64,000 bases of DNA from NCBI RefSeq assembly GCF_002803075.1, contig NZ_NNBK01000008.1, forward strand, positions 1 through 64,000, read 5' to 3'. Below the pieces are notes generated by a model. That model was not told where the DNA came from and ran no database searches. It worked only from the letters and a program-made list of their open reading frames with translations. Source of the stretch: Streptomyces sp. CB01373 (GTDB lineage: Bacteria; Actinomycetota; Actinomycetes; Streptomycetales; Streptomycetaceae). Shown piece after piece: positions 44,099 to 52,045 of the stretch. Position 1 is the stretch's first letter, and the number at the start of each line of letters is the position of its first letter. A program made the position numbers and the translations under genes.

Positions 44099-45216
44099 CG
44101 GGTCCCCCGCGGATAGCGTGCCAGCCAGGCCGGGGAGGATCCGGTGGGCCCGTGCAGCGCGGGTCCCTGGGTCATCTCCATCGCGAAGTCGTCCGCCAGG
44201 ACCAGCAGAGTGGGACGGCCCTCCAGCTCGGCCAGCCAGGCCGGCGGGAGGGCCGTCTCTCCGTACAGGGCGCCGAGCAGCCCGCCGGTGAGGGCACCGG
44301 CCGCGCCGGAGGACCCGCTGTGGTTCACCGCCAGGCACAGCCCGTGGCGTACGTCCTCGCTCACCAGGGCGCAGTAGACGGCCACGGCGAGCAGCCCCGC
44401 CGCCGTCCCCTGCCCCGCCAGTTCCTCCACCCGGTCCGGGGTCGGCATGCCCTGCCGTACCGCGCCCAGCGCGTGCTGCAGGGCCTCCGACACCGGCTGG
44501 TGTCCGTGGCGTGCGGCGAGCAGCGCCAGCGCCTTCTGCACGGCGCCGTCGAGGTCGTCGCCGCGGGCGAGGGCGTGCACGATCACCGCGTAGGCCCCGG
44601 CGGCGAGGCAGGCGACGGGGTGCCCGTGGGTCTGCGCCGCGCACTCGACGGCGAGCTGCGTGACGAGCTGCGGCTCCCAGCCGACGAGAAGTCCGAAGGG
44701 CGCCGACCTGGCGACCGCCTCCGGACCGGCCTCGGCGGGGTTCTTGGGCGCCTCCAGGGTGCCCATGGTGTCGTCGCCGAACCCGATCAGCAGCGGCCTG
44801 CTCGGACCGCGCCGGGCGTACAGCCACTCCTCGCGGGCCAGCCAGCCGTCCTCCTCACGCCGCTCGTCCGGCCCCCAGTCCCGCTGGGTGGCGGCCCAGC
44901 GCAGATACGCGCGGTGCAGATCGGTGGGCGGGTGCCAGGCCCCGGTGTCGCGGCGGACCTGCGCGCGGATGAGCCCGTCGACGGAGAACAGGGTGAGCTG
45001 CGTGACGTGCGTGACGGCACCGCGGCGGCCGTGGGCGGGCACGAGATCCCGGAGCCCCTCGGGTCCGTGGGCCTCCCTGATCGCTCCGAGGCCCAGGCAG
45101 TCCACCGGCGCCCCGAGCGCGTCCCCCAGGGCCACCCCGAGCAGCGTCCCCCGCACCCGACTCCGGAAGTCCTGCTGCTCGCCACGCCCCCAGAGACCCC
45201 CGGACGTCGCACCCAC
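44095..45216 (-). CDS. ADP-ribosylglycohydrolase-fold protein with altered metal motifs
   Basis: 373 residues from GTG 45216 behind GGGGAGG. The fold signature is present: RVRGTLLGVALGDALGAPVD at the N-terminus and NHSGSSGAAGALTGGLLGALYG near the C-terminus. In active enzymes the first metal motif is TDDT and the second DSDT; here they read TQLTL and SGSS, so the acidic metal ligands are missing. It may have lost hydrolase activity or changed chemistry. No DraT-like ADP-ribosyltransferase is next to it. Confidence 0.8.
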   Translation of the reverse strand: MGATSGGLWGRGEQQDFRSRVRGTLLGVALGDALGAPVDCLGLGAIREAHGPEGLRDLVPAHGRRGAVTHVTQLTLFSVDGLIRAQVRRDTGAWHPPTDLHRAYLRWAATQRDWGPDERREEDGWLAREEWLYARRGPSRPLLIGFGDDTMGTLEAPKNPAEAGPEAVARSAPFGLLVGWEPQLVTQLAVECAAQTHGHPVACLAAGAYAVIVHALARGDDLDGAVQKALALLAARHGHQPVSEALQHALGAVRQGMPTPDRVEELAGQGTAAGLLAVAVYCALVSEDVRHGLCLAVNHSGSSGAAGALTGGLLGALYGETALPPAWLAELEGRPTLLVLADDFAMEMTQGPALHGPTGSSPAWLARYPRGTR

Positions 45217-45325
45217 GCTGAGACCTCCCCGGCAGTTACCCGTCCGTACGCCCAACAGTTCAGCACAGTAATCGAACGGGAACGGTCAGTCCGGAAGACG
45301 GAAAGGTAGGGAATTCGTGAGGGGC

Positions 45326-45343
45326 GCGGTCAAAAAAGACCGC
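45326..45343. terminator. Small hairpin after the RelE-like gene
   Basis: GCGGTC (45326-45331) and GACCGC (45338-45343) with a loop of six A on the plus strand. It lies just beyond the stop of the minus-strand RelE-like gene. Confidence 0.5.
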
Positions 45344-45345
45344 TT

Positions 45346-45606
45346 TCAGCCGTACCAGGTCACGTTGCACACATAGACGCACTCGTGGCGGGGCACGGGC
45401 AGAAAGCTGACGAACCCACGGCCACCGAGAATGTCGAATTCGCGAAGCCCGCCTTCCCGGTCGAAGGGCCTGCCGATCTTCACCGAATCATGGCCGAGCG
45501 CCGCCAGTTCGGTGGCGATCCGCTCCACCTCGGCGACCACACCCGGCGGTAGTCCATCCATGACGTACTCGGCATTGGGGTTGTAGTCCCACGCCCAGTC
45601 GGTCAC
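45346..45606 (-). CDS. RelE/ParE-like small protein, candidate toxin
   Basis: 86 residues from GTG 45606. The pattern W.WDYNPNAEYVMDGLPPGVVAEVERIATELAALG, then GLREFDILGGRGFVSFLPVPRHECVYVCNVTWYG, follows the RelE/ParE fold order (helical hairpin then beta-sheet with a conserved Arg after GL). The start overlaps the upstream stop by 4 bases (GTGA), typical of toxin-antitoxin pairs. The call is by pattern only; catalytic residues of RelE are not conserved enough to prove activity. Confidence 0.55.
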   Translation of the reverse strand: MTDWAWDYNPNAEYVMDGLPPGVVAEVERIATELAALGHDSVKIGRPFDREGGLREFDILGGRGFVSFLPVPRHECVYVCNVTWYG

Positions 45607-45950
45607 AGCCCGGCCTCCGCCTCGGCCGCCTCCCGGATGGCGCGGATCTCGGCGATGGCCTGAACCGGGTCCTGCTCTCCCGCGTCCACAATCCGTTCCA
45701 GCTCGCGCAGCCGGGCGGCCCGCTCCGGGTGCCGTTCGATCGCCACGAACACCGCCCAGGAGTGCACGAAGGCCCTCAGCGGCGCGAGGCTCTGTGTCTG
45801 CTGCGCGTTCGTCGTGGCTTCGAACAGGTGCTGCGTGAGAACGGGAATCCGGCTCGGAGCGATGCGCGCGACCGCCGCCCGCAGTGCGTCCGGTGTGAGC
45901 TCGGGCATGGGGATCAGCGGTCCGTACGGGCCGTCGGTCTGAGCGCTCAC
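45603..45950 (-). CDS. DUF6247-like protein, candidate antitoxin
   Basis: 115 residues from GTG 45950, with GGAGG 6 bases upstream. The N-terminus GPYGPLIPMPELTPDALRAAVARIAPSRIPVL matches what I recall of the DUF6247 family of streptomycete proteins. The rest is helical (FVHSWAVFVAIERHPERAARLRELERIV). Its stop overlaps the RelE-like gene start. Small size, helical content and coupling fit an antitoxin, but this is inference. Confidence 0.6.
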   Translation of the reverse strand: MSAQTDGPYGPLIPMPELTPDALRAAVARIAPSRIPVLTQHLFEATTNAQQTQSLAPLRAFVHSWAVFVAIERHPERAARLRELERIVDAGEQDPVQAIAEIRAIREAAEAEAGL

Positions 45951-46052
45951 GGTGACCTCCGGTACTGGTGCGTCGGTCCTCGTACGGTACCGGTGTGGCC
46001 GGTGGCGCGACGCGGAGACAGTGCTCGGCATCCGGTTCGTCTCCACGTCTCC

Positions 46053-46847
46053 CTACGCGGCCGCGGCGGAGGGGCGGCAGTCTCTGCAGTGGCCTGGTTC
46101 TGGGGATCTGAAGGCTCTCTCGCAGCCGTCGCAGGTCTGGAGAGGGGACGGGCGCAGAGCGGTCGCGGGAGGTGGTGGGACGGCGGGGAGAGGGGGCGGC
46201 AGGAGGGAGGCGAGGCGGTGGGCCAGGAACGCCGCCGGGTGCTTGATCGGGTCCTCGGGAAGGCCCGCCGTGAGCGTTCGCGTCACGGCCGTGGGCGGTA
46301 CGCCCCGCCCCAGCCACTCGGAGACCGCCGGTGCCAGCCGGTGCACGTCCCGTTCGGTGAGGAGCAGGCGGGAGTCGTGGGCGCGGAGGCCGGCCAGCAG
46401 GTCGTTCGCCGTGCGGGGTGCGGGCGGGGTCGAGGCGGCGGCAGGCCTGGGCGGGGTAGCCGGGCGAGCGGGCTCGGCGGGCCGGGCGGCTTCGGCGCGC
46501 TGCGGCTTGTTGTACGAGGTCGTCCGGGTCGTCATTCGGCCCGATTGAAGACGCTCCTTGGCGCGTGAGAGGTAGCCGTGTTCCTCCAGCTCCCGCAGGG
46601 CCGCGGCGATCCGGATCTCCCCCTCGGGGAACTTCCCGGCCAGCGTCTTGATGCCGATCGGGGCACCCTTCGGCAGCGACTGGATGTGCACAGCCAGGCC
46701 GATCGCCGTCAGGGACAACTCGGCGTGCTGGGCCAAGTGGTTGCCGACCACCGTGAAGTTCTCGTGGTGCGGTTCGTTCATGTGGATGACGCCGCCGGAA
46801 TGGCCGGACTTGGCGCGTGCGGGCACGTTAGGGTGCTGATCAGTCAT
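46053..46847 (-). CDS. Helix-turn-helix protein with C-terminal zinc ribbon
   Basis: 264 residues from ATG 46847 (ATG 46781 at MNEPHH is an alternative). Residues about 30-105 are a winged helix: NFTVVGNHLAQHAELSLTAIGLAVHIQSLPKGAPIGIKTLAGKFPEGEIRIAAALRELEEHGYLSRA (landmark). A Pro/Ala linker is followed by a helical domain with LPEDPIKHPAAFLAHRL and a CDGC...CRDC zinc ribbon at the end. This architecture occurs in streptomycete HTH proteins related to replication-initiator-like regulators. Role unknown; probably a DNA-binding protein. Confidence 0.75.
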   Translation of the reverse strand: MTDQHPNVPARAKSGHSGGVIHMNEPHHENFTVVGNHLAQHAELSLTAIGLAVHIQSLPKGAPIGIKTLAGKFPEGEIRIAAALRELEEHGYLSRAKERLQSGRMTTRTTSYNKPQRAEAARPAEPARPATPPRPAAASTPPAPRTANDLLAGLRAHDSRLLLTERDVHRLAPAVSEWLGRGVPPTAVTRTLTAGLPEDPIKHPAAFLAHRLASLLPPPLPAVPPPPATALRPSPLQTCDGCERAFRSPEPGHCRDCRPSAAAA

Positions 46848-47099
46848 CGGAAAGCGGCTGCTTCCTTCCAGTCATCGGGGAGGCGGCCCTTCCCGATGAT
46901 CAGGCCCTCGCTGTGGGATGGCAGTCCCCGCGAGGGCCGATGCATGTGTGCGGTTGGTGGAACAGACGCTGCACCACGATCACCTCGCCACGCCAGCCGA
47001 GCGGGGCATATTCACTCCCCTGGGTGATCGACGGGGGCGGTGGGGGCGGGTTCGGTTCTATCCCCGGTTCTTTGGTCTTTTGCGTCGGGCGCCGCCGGG

Positions 47100-47534
47100 T
47101 CACCGGTCTCCGCGACGCGGTGCGAGTTCGGCCCAGACCGTCTTGCCATGGGCGGGTGCCTCGGTGACGCCCCAGCGGTCGGCGAGCGCGGCCACGAGCA
47201 GCAGGCCCCGCCCCGACTCCGCGTCCGCCGCCACCGGATCCCCGATCCTCGGGAGCCGGTCACCGCGCGCGTCGGTCACCTCGATGCGGAGGGTGCCATC
47301 CCCGTGCAGCTTCAGTGCCAGCCGGAAGTCCCGTCCCCTGACGCGCCCGTGGAACGCCGCGTTCGCCGCCAGCTCCGCCACGATCTGCACCGCGTCCCCC
47401 AAGCCCACTCCCCAGTCGTCCAGTTGGCGTTCCGCCAGCAGGCGCGCCAGCCGCGCACCTCTGCGCGTCGCGGAGAGCTGCACGGCGAAATGGGCCGACG
47501 GAGCAGCGATCGATAGGGGGAATTTCTTACTCAT
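47100..47534 (-). CDS. Anti-sigma-type ATP-binding protein (HATPase_c, RsbW-like)
   Basis: 144 residues from ATG 47534 (ATG 47552 would add six residues). N-box VQIVAELAANAAFHGR, G1 box IEVTDARGDRLPRIGDP, G2 DAESGRGLLLVAALADRWGV: a single-domain GHKL ATPase as in RsbW/SpoIIAB or DUF397-associated proteins. Divergent from an XRE-DUF5753 gene, the standard arrangement in Streptomyces. It probably phosphorylates or binds an antagonist, or titrates a sigma factor. Confidence 0.92.
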   Translation of the reverse strand: MSKKFPLSIAAPSAHFAVQLSATRRGARLARLLAERQLDDWGVGLGDAVQIVAELAANAAFHGRVRGRDFRLALKLHGDGTLRIEVTDARGDRLPRIGDPVAADAESGRGLLLVAALADRWGVTEAPAHGKTVWAELAPRRGDR

Positions 47535-47647
47535 GTCACCCAGAGTCGTCATCCATCCCTACGCTGAACAGCCATCACCACGGTACGCAACGTGACTGTA
47601 CGCACGCAGGGCGGAGTCGTCCGGCTCGTACGTCGAAAGGGGATGGC

Positions 47648-48460
47648 ATGGAGGACGAAGAGGCGGAGGCCGTACTCAGGACGGTCGGCCGGCAGATCAA
47701 GATGTGGCGCGAGGCCGCCGGGCTCAAGCAGGGCGAACTCGGCGCCGCCATCGGGTACGGCGACGAGATGGTCTCCTCGGTCGAACGCGGACGCCGCATC
47801 CCCAAGCCCGACTTCCTCGACAAGGCCGACGAGGTGCTCGGCGCGGGCGGGAAGCTGTCCGTGATGAAGGCGGACGTGGAGCGGGCCCGGTACCCCAAAA
47901 AGGTACGGGACTTGGCGAAGCTGGAGGGCGAGGCCGTCGAGTTGGGGGCCTACGACAATCAGCAGATCCACGGCCTGTTGCAGACTCCTGCGTACGCCCA
48001 AGCGCTGTATGCGATGCGTCGCCCCGCGTACACGGAGGACGAGATCGAGCGTCACGTCGCCGCGCGTATGGCACGCAAGGCCGTGTTCGAGCGAGTGCCC
48101 CGGCCGCTCATCACCTTTGTCCAGGAGGAGGTGACGCTACGGCGGCCGATCGGCGGCAGAATGGTTCTGCGACAGCAACTCGAACGCCTTCTGGAAATCG
48201 GGCAGTTGCGGCATGTATCGGTCCAAGTGATGCCCACGGACCGTGAGGACCACGCGGGCATGGCGGGACCGCTGCGGCTCCTGAAGCTCCGGGACGGCAA
48301 GACGCTGGGGCACTGGGAGGCCCAGTTGCACAGCCGGGTGATCAGCGACCCGAGAGAGGCCCAGATCCTCGACATGCGCTATGGAATGATCCGTGCGCAG
48401 GCCCTCTCGCCTCGGGAGTCGCTGTCCTTCATCGAGAAGATTCTGGGAGAAGAGACATGA
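47648..48460 (+). CDS. XRE-family regulator with DUF5753 domain (second copy)
   Basis: 270 residues from ATG 47648. HTH at about 12-58 (VGRQIKMWREAAGLKQGELGAAIGYGDEMVSSVERGRRIP), DUF5753 from about 90 (LGAYDNQQIHGLLQTPAYAQALYAMRRP, LITFVQEEVTLRRPIGG, VSVQVMPTDREDHAGMAG). Its stop overlaps the DUF397 start by 4 bases (ATGA). Divergent from the HATPase gene with 113 bases between, so the three form one switch module. Confidence 0.94.
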   Translation: MEDEEAEAVLRTVGRQIKMWREAAGLKQGELGAAIGYGDEMVSSVERGRRIPKPDFLDKADEVLGAGGKLSVMKADVERARYPKKVRDLAKLEGEAVELGAYDNQQIHGLLQTPAYAQALYAMRRPAYTEDEIERHVAARMARKAVFERVPRPLITFVQEEVTLRRPIGGRMVLRQQLERLLEIGQLRHVSVQVMPTDREDHAGMAGPLRLLKLRDGKTLGHWEAQLHSRVISDPREAQILDMRYGMIRAQALSPRESLSFIEKILGEET

Positions 48461-48651
48461 CCACCACGCTCAACTGGTTCAAGAGCAGCTACAGCAGCAA
48501 CGACGGCCCCGACTGTGTCGAGGTCGCCATAGCCACCCCCGCCCCCTCCCTCACCACCGTCCACGTCCGTGACACAAAGGACCGGGGCGGTGCGCGGCTC
48601 GTGTTCGGGGGTGCGTCCTGGAGCGCGTTCCTGGACGGTGTCGCCCCGTAA
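48457..48651 (+). CDS. DUF397 protein (second copy)
   Basis: 64 residues. WFKSSYSSNDGPDCVEVAIA, TVHVRDTKDRGGARLVFGGASWSAFL: complete DUF397. Coupled to the upstream XRE gene by a 4-base overlap. Confidence 0.94.
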   Translation: MTTTLNWFKSSYSSNDGPDCVEVAIATPAPSLTTVHVRDTKDRGGARLVFGGASWSAFLDGVAP

Positions 48652-48737
48652 CGTCGGGACCGGAACCGCAGCGAACTCCTGCCGGCGGCTGACCAGGGAA
48701 AATGGAGAACTGGGCCGGGAGTATTTAGGGTCGGCAC

Positions 48738-49391
48738 GTGGCTTTCATCATGGTATGCGAAGACGACGCGGCGGTCCGCGGCGTACTCAAGCGTGCCCTG
48801 GAGCACGACGGCCACACCGTCTCCGTCGCCGCCACGGCCGACAGCCTGCTGCGGCAGCTCGCACCGGCGCCCCATCTGGTCGTCCTGGATCTCGGGCTCC
48901 CGGACGCCGACGGCCGCGACGTCTGCCTGGCCCTCCGGGCGCGCGGCGTCGACGCGCCGGTGTTGATGCTCACCGCCCTGGACGGCCTGCATCACAAGGT
49001 GGGCGGCTTCGAGGCCGGCGCCGACGACTACATGACCAAACCCTTCGACATCCCGGAACTGCTGGTCCGCGTCCGAGCGCTGCTGCGCCGGGCCACCGTG
49101 GCGCCCGCACCGCGCGAGGTCGTCCTCGATCCGGCGAAGCACGTGGTGACCTACGACTCGGTGAGCGAGAGCCTGACCCCGACCGAGTTCCGGCTACTGG
49201 GCCGCCTGATCGCCTCGCAGGGCGACGCGGTACGCCGCCATGCCCTCATCGCCGCCGGCTGGCCGCACGGAGCGCAGGTCAGCGACAACACCCTCGACTC
49301 CTTCGTGCGCCGGCTGCGGACCAAGCTCGGTCCGCTGGGGGTGGCCGAGCGTCTGGCGACCGTCCGCGGCGTGGGCTACCGATGGCAGTGA
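48738..49391 (+). CDS. OmpR/PhoB-family response regulator
   Basis: 217 residues from GTG 48738. The receiver domain has acidic pocket EDD (8-10), phospho-acceptor D51 (VVLDLGLPD), T in MLTA and K in MTKPF. The winged helix of the OmpR type lies at about 130-217 (LTPTEFRLLGRLIASQGDAVRRHALIAAGWP, NTLDSFVRRLRTKL, VRGVGYRWQ). Its 3' end overlaps the histidine kinase gene by 10 bases. It probably controls the DUF347 gene downstream through the repeat at 50652. Confidence 0.94.
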   Translation: MAFIMVCEDDAAVRGVLKRALEHDGHTVSVAATADSLLRQLAPAPHLVVLDLGLPDADGRDVCLALRARGVDAPVLMLTALDGLHHKVGGFEAGADDYMTKPFDIPELLVRVRALLRRATVAPAPREVVLDPAKHVVTYDSVSESLTPTEFRLLGRLIASQGDAVRRHALIAAGWPHGAQVSDNTLDSFVRRLRTKLGPLGVAERLATVRGVGYRWQ

Positions 49392-50650
49392 CGGGATTCC
49401 GCAGGAGGGTCGTCGCGCTCACCGTGCTGATCGCCACCGCCGTGGTCGCGATCCTGGTCGTGGTCTCGCACGTGCTGCTGAGCGGGGTGACGGACGCCGA
49501 CGCGCACGATCTGGCGCGTACCCGCGCCGAGGCGGTCGCGGCGAACGTCACCGCCGTGGGCGGCCGTGTCGTACTGACGGAGAACAGCAGTGAGGCGCTG
49601 GACGAGGTCGCCTGGGTGTATGCCGACGGCCACCTGATCGACGGGAACGTACCGGCAGGCATGGTAGAGCGCGTCGAGGCGCTGGCAGGCTCACGGCGAT
49701 CGCAGACCGCCGCCGTCGACAACTACCTCCTGTACGCGCGGAAGGTCCCGGTCGACGGCCACAACGTCATGGCGATCGTCCGGGTGGACCTCACGCCCTA
49801 CGAGACATCCGAGCAGCACAGCCTGACCTTGTCGCTGATCCTGGGCGGCCTCGCGATCCTCCTCGCCGGCGTTGTCGCGCACCTCGTGGTGCGCCGCGCG
49901 CTGCGGGTCGTGCACGAGATGGCCGCGCTCGCCGACGACTGGGGCCATCACGAACCCGGGCGCCGCTTCGACCTCGGAGTCCCCCGCGACGAGTTCGGGG
50001 AACTGGGGCGGACCCTGGACCGCCTCCTGGAGCGCGTGGACAACGCGCTGGCGGACGAGCGCCGGCTCACCGATGAGATCGCCCACGAGCTGCGGACACC
50101 GCTCACGGTCCTGCGGGGCGAGGCGCAGCTGGCGCAGCTGTCCGGCGAGCCGGTGACGCCGGAGGCGGTGCTGAGCGAGGTCGACCGCCTCAATGCGGCG
50201 ATCACGACGATTCTGCGCGCCGCGCGCGCACCGGGAGACGCCGGGACCCGGTGCGATCTGCGCTCCGCCGCGCGGCGGGCGATCGCCGGCCGCGCGGTCG
50301 AGGTCGACGTTCCCGCGAAGGCCGAGGTCGCCGTGGCGGCCGACGTCACCGTGTCGCTGTTGTCGCCCCTGCTGGAGAACGGCCTGCGGCATGCGCGGTC
50401 GCGTGTGTGGATCACCGCGCGCGTCCAGGGTGAGGCAATCGTGGTCGATGTCCTGGACGACGGCCCCGGGTTCGATTCCGCGGAGGTCGACCGGGTCTTC
50501 GAAGCGGGTGTGACCGGCGTCGGCGGGTACGGGCTGGGGCTGCCGGTGGTCCGGCGCATCGCCGCCTCGGCCGGTGTGGAGGTCCGCGCGATCGCGGACG
50601 GCCGCGGTCACGTCGAGGTGACGCTCCCGGCCGCGCGTGCGGCCACGTAG
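49382..50650 (+). CDS. Sensor histidine kinase
   Basis: 422 residues from ATG 49382. Two membrane helices (about 10-33 and 144-165) enclose an extracytoplasmic sensor of about 110 residues. HAMP-like segment about 166-215, H-box DEIAHELRTPLT with H235, N-box LLSPLLENGLRHA, G boxes VLDDGPGF and GGYGLGLPVVRRIA. A complete kinase partner of the response regulator. Sensor-domain ligand unknown. Confidence 0.93.
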   Translation: MAVTGFRRRVVALTVLIATAVVAILVVVSHVLLSGVTDADAHDLARTRAEAVAANVTAVGGRVVLTENSSEALDEVAWVYADGHLIDGNVPAGMVERVEALAGSRRSQTAAVDNYLLYARKVPVDGHNVMAIVRVDLTPYETSEQHSLTLSLILGGLAILLAGVVAHLVVRRALRVVHEMAALADDWGHHEPGRRFDLGVPRDEFGELGRTLDRLLERVDNALADERRLTDEIAHELRTPLTVLRGEAQLAQLSGEPVTPEAVLSEVDRLNAAITTILRAARAPGDAGTRCDLRSAARRAIAGRAVEVDVPAKAEVAVAADVTVSLLSPLLENGLRHARSRVWITARVQGEAIVVDVLDDGPGFDSAEVDRVFEAGVTGVGGYGLGLPVVRRIAASAGVEVRAIADGRGHVEVTLPAARAAT

Positions 50651-50651
50651 T

Positions 50652-50668
50652 CAGGTTGCGTGCAGGTT
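50652..50668 (+). promoter_or_regulatory. 11-base-spaced direct repeat, candidate response-regulator site
   Basis: CAGGTT occurs at 50652 and at 50663, one helical turn apart, 21-37 bases before the DUF347 gene start and directly after the kinase stop. OmpR-family regulators bind direct repeats of this spacing (family knowledge). Confidence 0.6.
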
Positions 50669-50688
50669 CCCCGCGTAACCCTCCCTGC

Positions 50689-51963
50689 ATGACAACGACG
50701 ACGGAAGCACGCACGCGCAGCGGGCGGCTCATGCTCAACAAGGTCCCCGAGGTCACCATCTGGTTCTGGGTGATCAAGGTCCTGTGCACGACGGTCGGTG
50801 AGAGCTTCGCCGACTGGATCAACACCCAGCTGGGCGTCGGCCTGGTGAACACGGCCTGGATCTTCACCGCGGTCCTGGTGGTGGTCCTGGCCGTCCAGCT
50901 GTGGCTGAAGCGGTACGTCCCGTTCCCCTACTGGCTGACCGTGGTCGTTGTCAGCGTGACAGGCACCTTGTACACCGACATCCTGACCGACCAGCTGAAC
51001 GTGCCGCTGTGGATCAGTTCCGCGGTCTTCTCGGTGCTGCTCGCGGTGGTCTTCGGCGTGTGGTGGCTGCGTGAGCGCACGCTGTCGATCCACTCGGTCA
51101 CCACGCTCTCGCGGGAGTCGTTCTACTGGCTGACCGTCCTGGTCACCTTCGCGCTCGGCACCGCGACCGGCGACTGGACTCTGGAGCTGACCGGCTGGAG
51201 CCCGGGCGTCTCGGTGTTGCTGCCGCTCGGCCTCATCGCGGCGATCACCGTGCTGCGGAGGTTCGGCGCGAACCCGGTGCTGTCCTTCTGGCTCGCCTAC
51301 ATCCTGACCCGCCCGCTGGGCGCGAACATCGGCGACTGGCTCGCCTCCCCCAAGGTCGCCCAGAGCCCGGGCGAGCCGACCGGTCTCGCGCTGGGCACGT
51401 TCACCACGAGCCTGATCTTCCTCGGCCTGATCCTGGCGACGGTTGTCTACCTGACGGTGACGCGCTCGGATGTGACCGAGACCTACGAGGCGGCCCACGC
51501 CGCACGGGTCGCCGGCGACCCGCGCAAGGAGCGCGTCGCGCTGGCCGGCTTCGGACTGCTGGCCGTCGCCACCGCGGCCCTGCTGGTCTGGGCCCACGGT
51601 CAGCCGCACGTCGGCCCGGCGCCGGAGACCGACACCACCTCCGCCGTCCAGTTGCCTCCCGGTCAGGCGGTGAAGCACTTCCCGCCCGCGAAGGTCGGCG
51701 CGCTGCGGACCCTCGCGTCCACCTCGCTCAAGGACGCACGCTCGGGGGACGCGGCCGGGGCCCATGCGGCCGCCCAGTCGCTGCGTGACCTGTGGGATGC
51801 CGACCAGGCCTCGCTGGAGCCGCTGGACGAAACCGGCTGGACCTCCGTCGACGCCCAGATGGACAAAGTGCTCAAGACCTTCGGCATCGACCACTCGAAC
51901 CCGCCGATGTCGCCGGCGCAGCAGGAGACCGAACTGAAAGCCCTCCTGGCGGACCTGGGCTGA
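50689..51963 (+). CDS. DUF347-repeat (COG4705) membrane protein
   Basis: 424 residues from ATG 50689. Four DUF347-type repeats, each with K/R-P...FW..K.L.TT.G....DW character: KVPEVTIWFWVIKVLCTTVGESFADW, FPYWLTVVVVSVTGTLYTDIL, ESFYWLTVLVTFALGTATGDW, NPVLSFWLAYILTRPLGANIGDWLA. About eight to nine membrane helices, then a soluble tail of about 125 residues after residue 298, which is longer than in many family members. Substrate unknown. Placed directly after a two-component system that probably controls it. Confidence 0.85.
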   Translation: MTTTTEARTRSGRLMLNKVPEVTIWFWVIKVLCTTVGESFADWINTQLGVGLVNTAWIFTAVLVVVLAVQLWLKRYVPFPYWLTVVVVSVTGTLYTDILTDQLNVPLWISSAVFSVLLAVVFGVWWLRERTLSIHSVTTLSRESFYWLTVLVTFALGTATGDWTLELTGWSPGVSVLLPLGLIAAITVLRRFGANPVLSFWLAYILTRPLGANIGDWLASPKVAQSPGEPTGLALGTFTTSLIFLGLILATVVYLTVTRSDVTETYEAAHAARVAGDPRKERVALAGFGLLAVATAALLVWAHGQPHVGPAPETDTTSAVQLPPGQAVKHFPPAKVGALRTLASTSLKDARSGDAAGAHAAAQSLRDLWDADQASLEPLDETGWTSVDAQMDKVLKTFGIDHSNPPMSPAQQETELKALLADLG

Positions 51964-52045
51964 CAGACCGCACAGCGCCCGGCCACCGCACCGGCCGACG
52001 GACTCGGTGTGCCGGGCCGCGCCGTGAACCGCGCCGGTCGAAGGT

